64,000 nucleotides of DNA from Lunularia cruciata (taxonomy: Eukaryota; Streptophyta; Marchantiopsida; Lunulariales; Lunulariaceae), in the NCBI GenBank assembly GCA_948567375.1, contig OX419757.1, positions 19,654,001 through 19,718,000 of the forward strand, written 5' to 3'. Positions 1 to 11,257 of the stretch are shown in pieces. Each line of letters starts with the position of its first letter. Within the stretch, counting starts at the first letter, position 1. The notes under the pieces were generated by a model. That model saw nothing but the letters and a program-made list of their open reading frames with translations. It was not told the DNA's origin and made no database searches. Position numbers and translations under genes: made by a program.

Positions 1-108
1 TAAGGTAGTCTTGGGTAATTTACAAACCATATCTATGCTTACTTATTCCCAACATTATGTAGGAGTAAGGAGGGGTTGAAGGAGTCACGTGGGAGCTTGA
101 TTAGAAGC

Positions 109-444
109 TTAATTTTGTTGGTTAAATAGGCAGCTTTGAACATATTTTATCATGTCATTGCTCATCTTGGACCAATAGTAATGATGTTTGACTGCATCTA
201 AGGTCTTGTCCACTCCAACATGACCTACAATGGTAGAATCATGATATTTTGCTAGGATGGTAGTTCTCATGTTAATGGCATCTAGGATCCATAACTTACC
301 ATAGAAAAATGTGAGTCCTTGGGTATTGTTGATGCCTTTGGATGCATGAGTTCCTACAATTTGTGGGTCAATTTTTGTAAGTGCAAGAATCCTTGACCAG
401 AATTTTGGGTTCATCTTGACCTCTACCACTAAATTGTTTTCCAA
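109..444 (-). pseudogene. Integrase zinc-binding (H2C2) fragment of A1
   Basis: A 111-residue open stretch containing the H-x-H...C-x2-C-type integrase N-terminal domain (HVGVDKTLDAVKHHYYW followed by a C-x2-C-like end, CLFNQQN, where the second Cys is lost). Upstream of it on the minus strand are the RNase H end and a connecting region. Positions 1-108 continue into the integrase core in another frame. It belongs to the A1 pol remnant and has no independent start. Confidence 0.75.
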
Positions 445-1850
445 GGCATTTGAGTGAATGCATTTGCAATTTGCTTCTTACCTTCCACATATGATCATCA
501 TGTTGAACCATTGTCTCCACTTCTACCTACCAAATATATCAATGAGATAGATCTTTTTGTGTCTCAAGGTAGACTAGAGGTTTGTGGTCTGTCTCTACTA
601 CACATACCTTCTTGCCAAGCTAGTGCTTCCAATGCTTAGTTGCAAGGACAATGACCAACTCTTCTCATTTGGTGGCATGATAGTTGTGTTTTGTTGGTAA
701 CCACATTCAAGAGAAATTTACAATTGGGTGCCATCCATTAGGCCGCTCTTGTTGTAAGATTGCTCTTACTGTTATACATGATGCATTTATAGCCAACTTG
801 ATTGGATATTTTAGGTCATACCATTTCAAGATTGGTGTATATAGTAATACTTATTTTAATTCTTGAAAGACCATTCTTGTGCGGTTCTCCACATCCATTT
901 CTTCTCCTTGCCAAGTAGTGTTGTTAGAGGTTGTGTGACCTTGGAGAAGTCCTTGACATATCAATGATAGAACCCCGTCAATCCCAATAAACTCTTGAGT
1001 TGAGTCTAATCTTTTAGAGCACTTCATTTTTGAATGACATCTATTTTATATGTTAACACTTGGATACCTTTTGCACTTACTCTATGCCCCAAGTATTCTA
1101 CTACAAACTTGCCAAACTTGCACTTTGAGATTTTGGCATACAACTAATTCTATCATAGAATTCAAAGGACTTCTCATAGATATTACTTTTGTTCCATCAT
1201 TGTCTTACTATAAAATAAAATGTTATCTAGGAAAATGATAACAATTTATCCAAGTATGGATGAAATATGTCATTCATCAAACTCATGAAAATAGCTGGTG
1301 CATTGGTGAGATCGAAAAAACATCACCAAGTACTCAAAGTGACCATGCTTCATTTGAAAGTTTGTTTATGTACATCTTCCTTTGCAATCTTGGTTTGCTT
1401 GTAGCCACTCAGTAGATCAAGTTTGATGAATTGTTTTGCCCCATTGAGTTGATAAAAAAGGTCATTTATGTGGAGTAAGGGATATTTTTTTCTTCATTGT
1501 TTGTTAATTTAGGCCCTGATGCACATGCCAAGTCAATGCACATGCACATTATACTATCTTTCATGAACAAAAAAATAGCCCTATATGGTGATATGTGGCA
1601 CCTTTATGTAGCATATCCTCAATTTTAGCCTTACACTCCTCCAACTCATGAGGTGATAGTCAATATGGGGCCCTACAATGAAGTGTCTTCCCATGAAGTA
1701 TCTTGATTTTGTGATCTACTCTCCTTTTTGGTGGTAATCTTGAGGGTAGGTCATCCGAGAAGACATCTTGAAACTCGTTGACCATATGTTTCAATTTCTT
1801 AGGAATTTACACATCAAATTGTGCACTCTAGACTTTTCTTATTAGGCCCA
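445..1850 (-). pseudogene. RT and RNase H remnant of A1
   Basis: No long frame survives, but the DNA aligns with the RT/RNase H part of the copy at about 51.9-53.4 kb: the palm region around 1200-1330, the connection around 900-1060 and RNase H around 450-800. Stops and single-base indels occur every few dozen codons. Identification rests on similarity to the two other family A copies in this window. Confidence 0.6.
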
Positions 1851-2003
1851 TAAAAATCTATCTATCTTACAAATAGCTATTGTCCTTATAACATAAAGAG
1901 GCAATTCTTGCTTGTGTGATCTTTTTTTAACTCCAATGATATTTTATTAATTAGTTCTCACTACTTTCTTTCTCTAATCGAGCATGGGATTGTAGTGCTT
2001 CAT

Positions 2004-2312
2004 CTACATCATGCTTAAGATTGCATAGTAACAAGCTAACCATACCACTCGCCACTCAATCTCTTCTTCATACTCTCTTATAGAGAGTGCTACCTTTCTA
2101 GGTAACAACTCAATCCTTTTTTCTTGACCATAAGGTAACTCTACTTCTACATTCTCATCCTTCTCTAAAGCCGTTCCCAACCTTATTACAATGGAGCAAG
2201 ACAAGAAATGATTTGTTGCTCCAAGGTCTATCAATATTCCCACCTGATTGCATTTTAGGACTCCATTCATGACAATCAATTGTGATTTTTGTCTTCCACA
2301 ACCTTTGCACAC
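2004..2312 (-). pseudogene. Retropepsin-like protease fragment of A1
   Basis: A 102-residue frame with the aspartic protease active-site region written as LIDLGATNHFLS. The catalytic D-S/T-G triad is altered to D-L-G here, compared with DPGATKNFLS in the sister copy. It is followed by the conserved EVELPYGQEKRIELLPRKVALS segment seen in all three family A copies. Confidence 0.7.
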
Positions 2313-2399
2313 TTGTCCTCTTCCTTCCCTTGATTTTTCTCTTCTTTATTGAACCAATAAGGCCATGAGGTACATTTCCTAGTCATCTTTGTTTTTAGA

Positions 2400-3475
2400 T
2401 GTGATTTTTGCATCATCCTCTTCAATTTGTCTCTCCATGTTGTTCAAAGATTGCTTGTATGGAAGCCAAGTGCCTTTAGGAAGATGAGCATGACAATTGA
2501 TGGCTATGAGTTCAACTCAACCGCAATTGTAGCAATGATGTTGTTTTTCTTGAGTCCCATCTCCTCATGGGACAATGTCTCTCTATTCTTTGACCTGTCC
2601 CCTTTCTCCTTGGAGCATCATGCTCCTTGATCTTGAAATCAAATATTTCTCAATTCCATAAGAACCGGTCCACCAAAGTGTGGTGTTTCAACCTGATAAT
2701 GTTGAATCATGACTAATCCTTCATCTTCTCTAAGTGCCCTTGCTATTCTTTGAGTGCAAGCAATAGTTTCAAAACTAGTGCAAGTGTTTTGTACCATTAC
2801 TTCTTGGCAAATTTGCTCCTTTAACCCTCATTTGAATTGTCCATAGCTTTTGTTGGACTCATATTAGTTATTGCAACTTGCAAATCAAGAAATGCTTCCA
2901 TGTACTCTTAAATGCTATCTTTTGCTTCAACTCCCATAGACGGGTTTGGACCATCTATACGGAATACATGGATTGAAAATGATTTAGAAACCCTTCTTGC
3001 ATTGCCATCCAAATGACATCTCTTCCTTCTGCCAACACTGATAGTTCCTAAGCATCATACCATGTGAGGGCTTCATCGGTCAAGTACCTACATGCAAACA
3101 TGCTTGCAAAATGAATTGTGGTCTCAATTGTGAATAATAAAAAATATCAATTCATTCTTGAAATCCAATTTTCCATTACTCCTTGGAACATTGTCTCTTG
3201 TAAGACTTGATGTTACATGTCTTCTTCATTCATAGTAAAAATGTGATTTCATTGTTGATTGGGGTCGATGTCATTGGCATGAGTGACTCTCCAAGTACCT
3301 TGGCCATTGGTATTGGGTTTTTGGATGGTTTTCCTTCTTGCATTGCCTGATCATACTTGAAGGTATGTACTTGACTTTGCAATACCTCCATGGTCATCTT
3401 GATCTCCCAAAACTCATTCAACATCACTTGCATTCCCTGCATCAGATCCTACAACAGTGTATCCATGATTCTTAC
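2400..3475 (-). pseudogene. Gag remnant of A1
   Basis: The gag region lies between the LTR-side leader and protease. The N-terminal frame at 3230-3442 (70 residues, MQGMQVMLNEFWEIKMTMEV) matches the start of gag in the copies at 55.0 kb and 59.35 kb. The downstream capsid region (2640-3200) is recognisable only by DNA similarity. The zinc-knuckle region at about 2430-2540 has lost its cysteine pattern. Confidence 0.65.
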
Positions 3476-3710
3476 ACATGGTAAATGCTCAATCGCTACT
3501 TCCTACTTTAATAGAGAGTTAATATGATCACTTAGGAGTGAGCATGGACTATTGGGACTTCAAAGGCTATCACTTGTTGATAATATTCCTCATCAAAATT
3601 ACAAAATCCCTTAACATCACTTTTGGTCTAACCACATAACGGATTTCTACTGAGTGTTGAAAGTAAGGATTGGGTACATTCAGATCCATTGCATCATAAT
3701 AGAATATAGA

Positions 3711-3755
3711 TAGTGGTATATGATAGAGAATTCAACTCTCTATCATATACCACTA
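3711..3755. repeat. Perfect 18-bp hairpin in A1 leader
   Basis: The arms tagtggtatatgatagag (3711-3728) and ctctatcatataccacta (3738-3755) are exact reverse complements around a 9-base loop. The same place in the sister copy (about 55280-55320) has the second arm but not the first, so the hairpin arose in this copy or was lost in the other. Confidence 0.8.
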
Positions 3756-4065
3756 TAGGTAGAATCACCAAGTTTGGTGAATTCATCACTATATCCATGA
3801 ACTTAGCTCCAAAATGGAAAAAAGATATATTCTCACTTTCTCATGATGTATGTACATAATCTTGATATGGAATGGATTCAATAATAGAAAGTGAGGTGCA
3901 CAAAATTATCCTCCAAGAGCTTCCATCCTATCCTCTCCCTAAAACACTCATAATCTATTAATTGCACTATGGTTTCTCCCCTCAAAATTACTTAGTCTCA
4001 ATAGCCCATGTTCTTCCAACGGAGTGACCTATTCTCTTGAATTGAAACCCAAGCTACGATATCAT

Positions 4066-4644
4066 TGTAATATTTCAAGGATAAGAGAACACTCAAGAGA
4101 AACATAAGAAAAGAAACACAAACTTTGCACTCAATTATTTGATGCTCCAAAAGAGCACTTTGTCTATATTATATAGCAAAGAGGATTCCCTTAAAGGAAT
4201 CTCCACCCCTTGGATCAAATACATGGATTGGTGACATATCAACAAGCGCCACTGCTAGATTAGTTGCATGGATGGGTGACATGTCAATTCTTGTCCTATC
4301 TAGTTGCTAAACTAAGTTTGATTGGAGGGAATCTTCTTATAAAAAGCTCAAAATTGCATGGGTGAGGTATTGTTGGAAAACTCTCAATGAAACAAACAAT
4401 GGGGGAAGAAGGCAAGCCTTTTTTTGAAAGGGAAGAATATTTCTATTGTTGAGGCTTACTTCATCCATTTAGCCCTCCAAAATTGACTCTGAAGTTTTCA
4501 AGATGTTTTTGGCTCCTGTTAGTGGAAGTAATTTTTTGTTGACACCTCTATGTGATCTACTTAGTCAATCATATATAACATCCTTCACAATGTTACCAAG
4601 CTAAATTTCACCTCTAGATAATATATCTAGCTAATGGTATTATA
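4066..4644 (-). repeat. 5' LTR of A1
   Basis: It begins (plus reading) TGTAATATTTC and ends GGTATTATA, the same termini as the LTRs at 49774-50516 and 55634-56358 but shortened to 579 bp. The shared block 'agagga...ccttggatcaaatacatgg' and the tail 'agctaatggtattat' make the relationship clear. The eroded primer site lies immediately inside at 4052-4064. Confidence 0.75.
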
Positions 4645-4663
4645 GTATGGTACCATGATCAAA

Positions 4664-4722
4664 CATCAAGTGTATGAATGCGAGTGTATGAATGCCATTA
4701 CGAGTGTATGAATGCCATCTAA
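4664..4722. repeat. Short tandem repeat (unit gagtgtatgaatgccat)
   Basis: Three imperfect copies of a 14-20 bp unit containing gtgtatgaatg lie directly beside the outer edge of the A1 LTR. This is probably local slippage. No function is suggested. Confidence 0.6.
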
Positions 4723-4739
4723 CGCAGAAACTATGCTTT

Positions 4740-5700
4740 GTAGGTTGAAAGAAGACTTACACAAAGGAATTCAATGAATCCAAACCAAAGCGTATGACCT
4801 TCGGCATGGCTTATGAAGTTCTAAGGCATTGATGAACATGAAGAAGTTCTTATAAGAGACGGAGAGTTGGAAACATAGAATGAGTTTTAGTAGGAAGGTA
4901 AAGACATTTTACCATAGCTCTAAAGTTAATGGTATTTGGAACCGCTGTACTATGAACATATACCATGAATATATTGACCTCTTTGCCTCTAAGGTTTAAG
5001 TAAGCCCTAAATGAAAATTTTACTTTTCACTATGAATTCCAATTTGGTGCATTGTATGCACCATTGATTGTCCCATAATTTGGAGGAAGCGTAGGTGCAT
5101 TTGCTCTAGGATTGCTTGATCTCAATACTGATTTTCACGATTACAAGAAGAAGAAAGGCGTATTTATCCTCAGCAGGTGAATGTGAAGAAAGAGAGCTAG
5201 GTCGGCTTGTCGTTTTGAATGATCAGGACCTCGATCGGGTCCAATTCTCTTGATCTCCTACTGGCTGGGACGTGTCCAACCTACTCCATACTGGCGTTCT
5301 ATATGCAGGATAAAGTTTGTTTGCAGTAATTGTCACTATCATGACGGACACTCTTGCTGATCTAGCCTCACTTGTTCATTCTCACATAGTGTATGAGTTT
5401 TTGTGATAACTTGCTTCAGATCTTGCATAGGGGTTCAAGTCCTACCATAGGGTTTCGTGGATTCTTATTCTTGGAATTCCTTAAATATTCAGGTTTTTTT
5501 AGCAAGTCATCAGAGAGTCTAATCTCAATTGGATAATGTAGAGGTCATTGTGAGAATTTGCACTTTGCCTTGGCTTCTGATTCGAAGATTCCATTATGAT
5601 GCTTAATTTGAAATATAGACTACACACATCAAAATAAAATATTAGAACTCGACAATAGCAATACAAGAACATTGGTATGGATCTAGTTTCATGAAGAGAA
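4740..5700 (+). repeat. Left arm of a long imperfect inverted repeat
   Basis: This stretch is a diverged reverse complement of 5840-6785. Matching landmarks include tggcttatgaagtt, ttgattgtcccataattt, aggattgcttgatctcaata, agaagaagaaaggcgta, gaaagagagctaggt, cggacactcttgc and ggggttcaagtcctacc. The match continues past the gene-like part into the AT-rich loop side (caatacaagaacattg against its complement near 5897). Similarity is high but interrupted by many substitutions and small indels, so the event is not recent. This arm has stops in every frame of the gene-like part. Confidence 0.8.
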
Positions 5701-5839
5701 GTTAAGCAAAGGTAAAAATGCTCTATGAACTCCGCATTAGTCATAAGATTTCTGGCGAACAGATCGTTGTTTCATAGTTAGGCCTGCTCCTCCGTTCTTA
5801 CCTGATTGGAAGCTATTGTGTAGAACCCACTATAATTTC

Positions 5840-6785
5840 TTATTTTGACAATAGGGTCGGATCAGAAAGTTGACAAATAAAACTTGGGAACTATCAATGT
5901 TCTTGTATTGCAATTTTCTAATTTTAATATTTTATTTTGCTGTACATAATCTTTAATTCAAACAAATTTAACATCACAATTCTCTAATTTTAATATTTTA
6001 TTTTGCTGTACACAGTTTTTAATTCAGACAAATTAGACATCACAATAGAATCTTAGAATCAAAATCCAAGGCAAAGGGCAATTTCTCACACTGACCTCTG
6101 CACTATCCAATTGAGGTTGGACTCTAAGCTGTTGGCTTAGAAAACTGGAATATTGAAGGGATTCTAACAATAATAATCCACTGCACCTTGCGGTAGGACT
6201 TGAACCCCTAAGCAGGATGTGAAGCAAGTTATCAAAATACTCACCCACGCAATGGAAATGAACAAGTGAAGTTAGATCGGCAAGAGTGTCCGCCATGACG
6301 GCAGCAATTGCTGGAAACAAATCTTGCAAATAGAACGTCAATATCGAGTAAGTTACACACGTCCCGGCCAATGTGACTAGAGATCGAGAGAGGACATGAT
6401 CATGCAAAACGATAAGCAGACCTAGCTCTCTTTCCTCAAATTCACCGGCTGAGAATAGATACGCCTTTCTTCTTCCTGTAATTGCGAAAATCTGTATTGA
6501 GATCAAGCAATCCTAGAGCACCTGCAGTTGTGCTTCCTCCGAAATTATGGGACAATCGAATGGTGCAAACGAATGCCCCGAAATGGAATTCGCATTAGAA
6601 AGCAAATTTTGTATTTAAGTTTATTTAAACCCTAGAAGCGATGAGGCATGTCTATTCATCCATTATGTCCCACTCCCCGTTTCTCATAAGAACTCTTTCC
6701 TATTCATCCATGCCTCGGAACTTCATAAGCCATACAAAAGGAGGGTAAAGATATTTTACCACGGCTCTGAAGTTAACTATGTTCA
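5840..6785 (-). repeat. Right arm of the long imperfect inverted repeat
   Basis: Reverse-complement partner of 4740-5700, separated from it by a loop of roughly 140 bp. It is the better-preserved arm: read on the minus strand it keeps a 157-codon open frame (6033-6506) that the left arm has lost. Transcription through both arms would give a long stem. Confidence 0.8.
6033..6506 (-). pseudogene. Unrecognised gene-like fragment in right arm
   Basis: An open frame of 157 codons without an ATG at its 5' end (it opens with TTG). It contains leucine-rich, partly hydrophobic stretches (LLIVLHDHVL, YLQDLFPAIAAVMADTLADL, LLLLESLQYSSFL). I do not recognise the family. An alternative frame just upstream reads GALGLLDLNTDFRNYRKKKG, which also looks exon-like, so the true reading may be spliced. 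The left arm carries the same sequence broken by stops. It is likely a duplicated piece of a host gene; function unknown. Confidence 0.35.
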
Positions 6786-6919
6786 TATGGACATATTCAT
6801 ATTATAAACATCTATTAGATGAATAGCAACTTTGTAAAAGGCGACTGCGTAGGAAAAATGAAGGATGGGAAGACCCCATCAAGCCCGTACAAGGGGAAGA
6901 CAAAAAAGGTAACATGGGG

Positions 6920-7300
6920 CTAAGCCCCTATAGAGTCGGTATGAGAAATCTGCCCTACCGCACCTAAGATATCCGAGCTATGCAAGTCGTACGGTCTACA
7001 CACAACTGGAGCATCCGAAGAAACATCACCTAATGTGATTGCTCTCTTATGGATTGCACCAGCCACTACACTCTGTAGAGCAATGGACACACGCTGTCTA
7101 AAATATGAGAGTGAGAGTGGTACCCCCTGACGCCTAACATGATAAGCTCTCGCGCAATCCCTGACAAATGTGTCAAATGCCGTGTACATCACTCCATATA
7201 ACTCCAAGGCTAGAGGAACAAAGAGGTGACCTCGCTGCATGCCCCTATACTTGGAGACCTTGCGACCTGCGGCTTCACTCGCCGCCCAGGGGGATGGGTA
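6920..7300 (-). pseudogene. Terminal part of the same RT polyprotein, other frame
   Basis: In the next minus frame the protein continues as AASEAAGRKVSKYRG, FVPLALELYGVMYTAFDTF and a tail containing ISHTDSIGA before a stop. The 'FxPlalE..G' block and the basic stretch ending RVSIALQSVVAGAIHKRA fit the usual end of this RT family. A single frameshift near 7300 separates it from the fragment at 7210-7827. Confidence 0.55.
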
Positions 7301-7827
7301 ATCATTCCCTCCAAAACTATATCCCGCGTAGTGTCCATGACCACGACATCCGCTACTGTCACCTGATCGTCTCGGACCAAGTATAAGTTTACCCTGACAC
7401 GTGTCGTCTGCAAAGCATACGAACGCTCCCTCCAAGCTAAGTATCCACTCTCTCGCGCCATAGCAAACACTATGTCTCTAATGGCATCATGGGTAGCTAT
7501 CCTCTGTCCTCCAAAAGGACACCATGTCATGTGGACCGCCGATGCATCTAGTGTAGAACCACACTCACAAGTGAGTAGTGAAGATGCGGATGGGTCGACC
7601 AAACCTAGGCGAAACCTCATTGCTGTAGAGAAAGTAGCCGGTGCGAGTCGAAAAGCCCTAATGCATGGTTGAGCTAGGATCCACGAGCCTGCACCCTTGT
7701 CGGAGCAAGAGCGTAGATGTGCTCTAGTAGCCTGAGGAATGGACGAGTCAACTAAGAGAGAATGTAGCGTATGCTCACATTGTTGCTCCATCAAGGAAGA
7801 CTGTAGACCTCTAGTCCAATCTGACAA
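7210..7827 (-). pseudogene. RT polyprotein C-terminal fragment (zinc knuckle + nuclease-like)
   Basis: An open frame of 205 codons without an ATG start. Residues about 38-75 hold SCSDKGAGSWILAQP and AMRFRLGLVDP. Residues about 85-108 hold CECGSTLDASAVHMTWC, a C-x-C...H...C motif. Residues about 150-165 hold DQVTVADVVVMDTT, resembling the catalytic strand of PD-(D/E)xK restriction-like nucleases. The frame then shifts, and the protein continues in the frame at 6920-7300. It is a non-functional remnant. Confidence 0.6.
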
Positions 7828-8330
7828 TAGTGAAGCAAATAGTGGAAAACCCTCTCGTGTTCATGGTGATAGACTATCTCTCGTCGGCCGCAATAACACC
7901 TAGAGAGAAAAGGATCCTCCATCCACCTCTATCACATAAGTCTCCAAAACCGGCCTATCAACAACCACAAAACGAGAGGAAAGTAGGGGTGCCGAGAGAG
8001 CCTAACTACCCAAAAATGCTATAGGCACCATCTCCTCCATAGAAAGCAAGCCAACCCCACCACATGAGATTGGTAGAGCCGTATGTCTACGTGCCAAATC
8101 CTCAGTCACACACTCAAAAGTCCTTGGTCCAATAATATCACCAAAGACTCCCATAATCCTCCTATCAAATACTCTCAGACGTGATAGGAAGTACGGTGAG
8201 AGGGGACTATGCGGCTGAGGTAAGATGGTCGACGAGCAATACTAGAAGAGAATATACCAAATGCCACCTGGGGATCTTCTAGTAATGGGGTAATGCACCG
8301 ACATGGAAAGCCAATTTTTCATTAATGTAT

Positions 8331-9535
8331 ATTCCGCTGGGGTCTTTGCAGATATTTATTCGGTTGCGTGCTCTTCTGCCCAAGGATTCAAGAGAATAAT
8401 TTGAAGAAATTACTTATTACCTTCAGCTACGTTAAGATTGGAAAATGTTCCAAATATCGTGATTATTTTGAAACCTCAAACCAAAGAACGAGGTAAATTT
8501 GGGACTGGGATCAACTACTGTAATGATCAGTCATCACTCGCACTCGGCTTTTCACAAACGTAGTATGTCTATTTCGCGCCAAGTATTTTCTAGATGTTCT
8601 TTCCACAGGGTCCTAGGGGTACTATTTTCCAAGCTGGTTGCTAAACCAGTTATCAGGTTTCTCGTTCTACAGACCATACACTCGTCACGACGGCTTGACA
8701 GATCTCATGCTTTGACACCTCTTATGAAGATCTCTGATCTTTCAACATCCGAGATTGAACGTCACTTCTCAATGGACGCATCCCCTGCCTAAAGAGGTCA
8801 CACTGACCAAGAGACAAAGAACATCAAGCTCTAAGAGACGAACGAGATATTTATATCTTCTAAGTCATGCACTGATTATTGTATCTGGCTTGTAGGGTTT
8901 TCAAAGCAGAAGTGTAGCATCCACAAAAATATAATTCATTCATAACTCCACCAGCTGCCAACTGGAATACTGCTTCAAGTATAACTTAAGAGCTAACGCC
9001 CTCCTCTTAAGACAAGTACACAGTGGTCTTGGGGCATGACGCTACACTGAAATATTCATGACGCTACTTTGGCATGTCCCATCTAGTTGCTTCAGAACTT
9101 CGAAGGCAAGTACATGCAGTATTACCGGGAGAGCAGATATCTTCCATAAATATAGTATTGTCTCATGTTCGCTCAGGTAGTTGCCAGTGAAAATGTTATG
9201 ATAGGTATGCATCACAGTCTCAGATTTCCCCATGGGTGACCGACGTAGTTGCCTGGCTATACTCGTCAAGCCAATTGATGGATTCTCCTAGAGTGTCAAA
9301 CGCCTGCTGAGTATTTTACTTTCCCGTGTGGACAAAGTTCTACAGTTGCGATGGTCCGAACTAAAGTTTTGCCCGATGGGAACGTGGGTGTTCTATAGAG
9401 GACAGCTGTTATGGAGAATATCGAACATATGGCATGAACACGTTTGATGACCAGTCTATCCTTCACCACGTCCAGTGTGTAAAGCCTTTGTATTCCTTGC
9501 GGCTCCTTGGTGTTTGGCATGGAGATAAATTATAC
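8331..9535. other. No supported gene; includes probable 3' UTR of the SEC-C gene
   Basis: Short frames occur on both strands (for example 8499-8792 plus) but none has recognisable domains, splice context or homology to anything else here. The part next to 9535 is expected to be the 3' UTR of the minus-strand SEC-C gene. I see no repeats or RNA genes. Confidence 0.4.
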
Positions 9536-11257
9536 TCAATCTTTTCCACAGCATCTGAAAAGCCGAAACATACAGGGCACGTTATACAATATACATCTAT
9601 CATTGTTGACTTGTCAGTCATTTTAAGACTACCTGCAACCACTGCCCATCAGATATTAACACAGACACAAGTAGCATACCTCTTGTATTTCTTTCCTGAC
9701 CCGCAAGGGCAAGGACAATTGCGACTGTGTTGACTACCAGCAGCGTCTTTTGACAAATTTACAGATGCAGATGGTCTCCATCGACCTCCCATCAGCTTTT
9801 CTATCTTCACAAGCACAAGTCCCACATCAACAAGTAAGCGAACGGAATCAAACCACCATCACAAGGAATAGTCCCAGGGCAAAACCCACATCGTCACAGA
9901 AGTATTCTCACGGTGGGTTCTCCTCTCCCCTCAACTTCTTCAGTAAAAGAAGCAAATATGGGTGGCAAGTGTTTATCAAGTTAAATGTTCTCTCCACGAG
10001 GTTGTGACGTGCTTATATGAGATGAGTAGAGATGAAAACACACAAATACAGTACTTTCTACAAGCAGAACCTAAAACTGAAAGCTGCAACTAGACAAACC
10101 GCAAAAGTCCGCTACAAGGATCCTCTCTTGAACCGATTTGTTCATGTAGTCTGCTAAAATTAAAAGGAGAAGGCTTGTCCTCCCAAAGAGAGTGAGTATA
10201 CTACCTCGTCCAGAGACTTGGGGAGTGGTTTGCCTTGTTCCTTGAGCTTGATTATGCGATTGTTGGCTTCCCTTGTCCATTCATACTTGCCAAGAACATC
10301 CTCCACATCCCGGACCGAGCAACCACATTGAGTCGCCACTTCGATTTTATGTAGAGAACTCAGACGCTGAACCCCAAACCCATCAATGCCCGAAATTCCT
10401 TACAATCTGAACTGCAACACTAAACGTACTCTTTCATCTATCCTTTCAATCTAAACCCACTTCGAAGAGACCTTAACAACAGTTAGCATTAACAAATGAG
10501 ATATCTAGGCAGCTAGAACAAAGCTCTGAAGCAGGTATGGTAGATACATTGATCAGCCAGGAAAAGGATAATTCTGTCCCCACCTGTCCATCGGGGCTGT
10601 AGGCAGCAAGTTTCCGGAGGATCTCCTCCTGTCTCTCCAAAGAACGTTGGGCGATTGCTTCACCACCTTTTGGCAATCCCCTTCCAAACTGCGTCAGCTT
10701 GCCAAATTGCCGTGCCTTTTTCAACTGGTCCGCAAAGCCTGCAAAACTCGGACAACATAATATATTCAACCTCAATACTCCTCTGCATTCACCATCGTCC
10801 ACTATATCCTCTAAACCCACGGAGAAGCTGGATGCTTTGGTTTTAACCCCCTCCATAAAGAGAGAAATTCTTAGCAAATTCGATCAGACCCAAAAGCGTG
10901 TTACGAATTTAGACTCAAAGATTTTGCGGCAAGTCGTGCTCACTTACTTTCCAGATCCAACTGCTCTTCAGCAGAAGCCGCCAGTGAAGTCTTCGAACGA
11001 GGCTGTTGCAGGTGCTGCTGGGATCCATCACTGGCACTCTCTTTGCCACCCCATAATCCTTTCAGCTTCTGTAACCACGATGCTGAAGGAGAAGTAGGCC
11101 CCTCAAACGTACCACCACCGAATGCTTCATTTTCTTTCCCATGGGAAGCAAAACTCGCTCCCTGAACATACACCGACCTACTATGCTGCACAATCGGCGA
11201 GCCCAGCTGCCTAAGCCGTATGAAAAGTACTCCCCGGGCAAAATTGGAAGAACCCAT
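9536..11257 (-). CDS. SEC-C motif protein, five exons, probably organellar
   Basis: Spliced minus-strand gene. Exons: 11257-10948, 10738-10584, 10366-10205, 9804-9680 and 9554-9536. All four introns are GT-AG (donors gtaagtg, gtgggg, gtagta, gtatgc; acceptors ttttgcag, gggttcag, tgtgaag, cttttcag). The exons join in frame to 771 nt, or 256 residues plus TGA. The N-terminus (MGSSNFARGVLFIRLRQLG) is basic and lacks acidic residues, like a mitochondrial or plastid presequence. The middle is helical and charged (LKKARQFGKLTQFGRGLPKG; CGCSVRDVEDVLGKYEW). The C-terminus NCPCPCGSGKKYKRCCGKD is a SEC-C zinc motif, and its last Cys pair is supplied by the tiny fifth exon. SEC-C motifs bind zinc in SecA and many unrelated proteins, so the molecular role is unknown. 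It shares a 591-bp divergent promoter with the PPR gene. Confidence 0.8.

Larger units (their letters stand above)
1..4644 (-). mobile_element. Ty3/gypsy copy A1 (chromovirus family A), decayed and cut by window edge
   Basis: A minus-strand element. From its 5' end (right) to its 3' end (left) it shows an LTR, gag, protease, RT, RNase H and the start of integrase. The rest of integrase, the chromodomain and the 3' LTR lie outside the window. It aligns throughout with the better copy at 49774-56358, for example the same LTR opening, gag start and protease region. Many stops and small deletions break every domain, so it cannot be autonomous. The primer site next to its LTR is eroded (about 4052-4064, compared with TGGTATCAGAGC in the sister copy). 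Confidence 0.85.
6836..8330 (-). mobile_element. 5'-truncated retroelement remnant with restriction-like nuclease C-terminus
   Basis: The minus strand encodes the C-terminal third of a reverse-transcriptase polyprotein in several broken frames. In order: a segment with LPISCGGVGLLSMEEM and AFLGS (about 8000-8130); then AHLRSC..GAGSWILAQP and FSTAMRFRLGL; then a CxC..H..C zinc-knuckle-like module (CECG, H, C); then a nuclease-like strand VADVVVMD; then the tail FVPLALELYG...ISxALQS. This order is typical of the C-termini of non-LTR-type RT proteins with a restriction-like endonuclease. The 3' end carries gggtcttcccatccttc, which recurs at 17795-17840. The class assignment is by motif order only. 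Confidence 0.6.
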
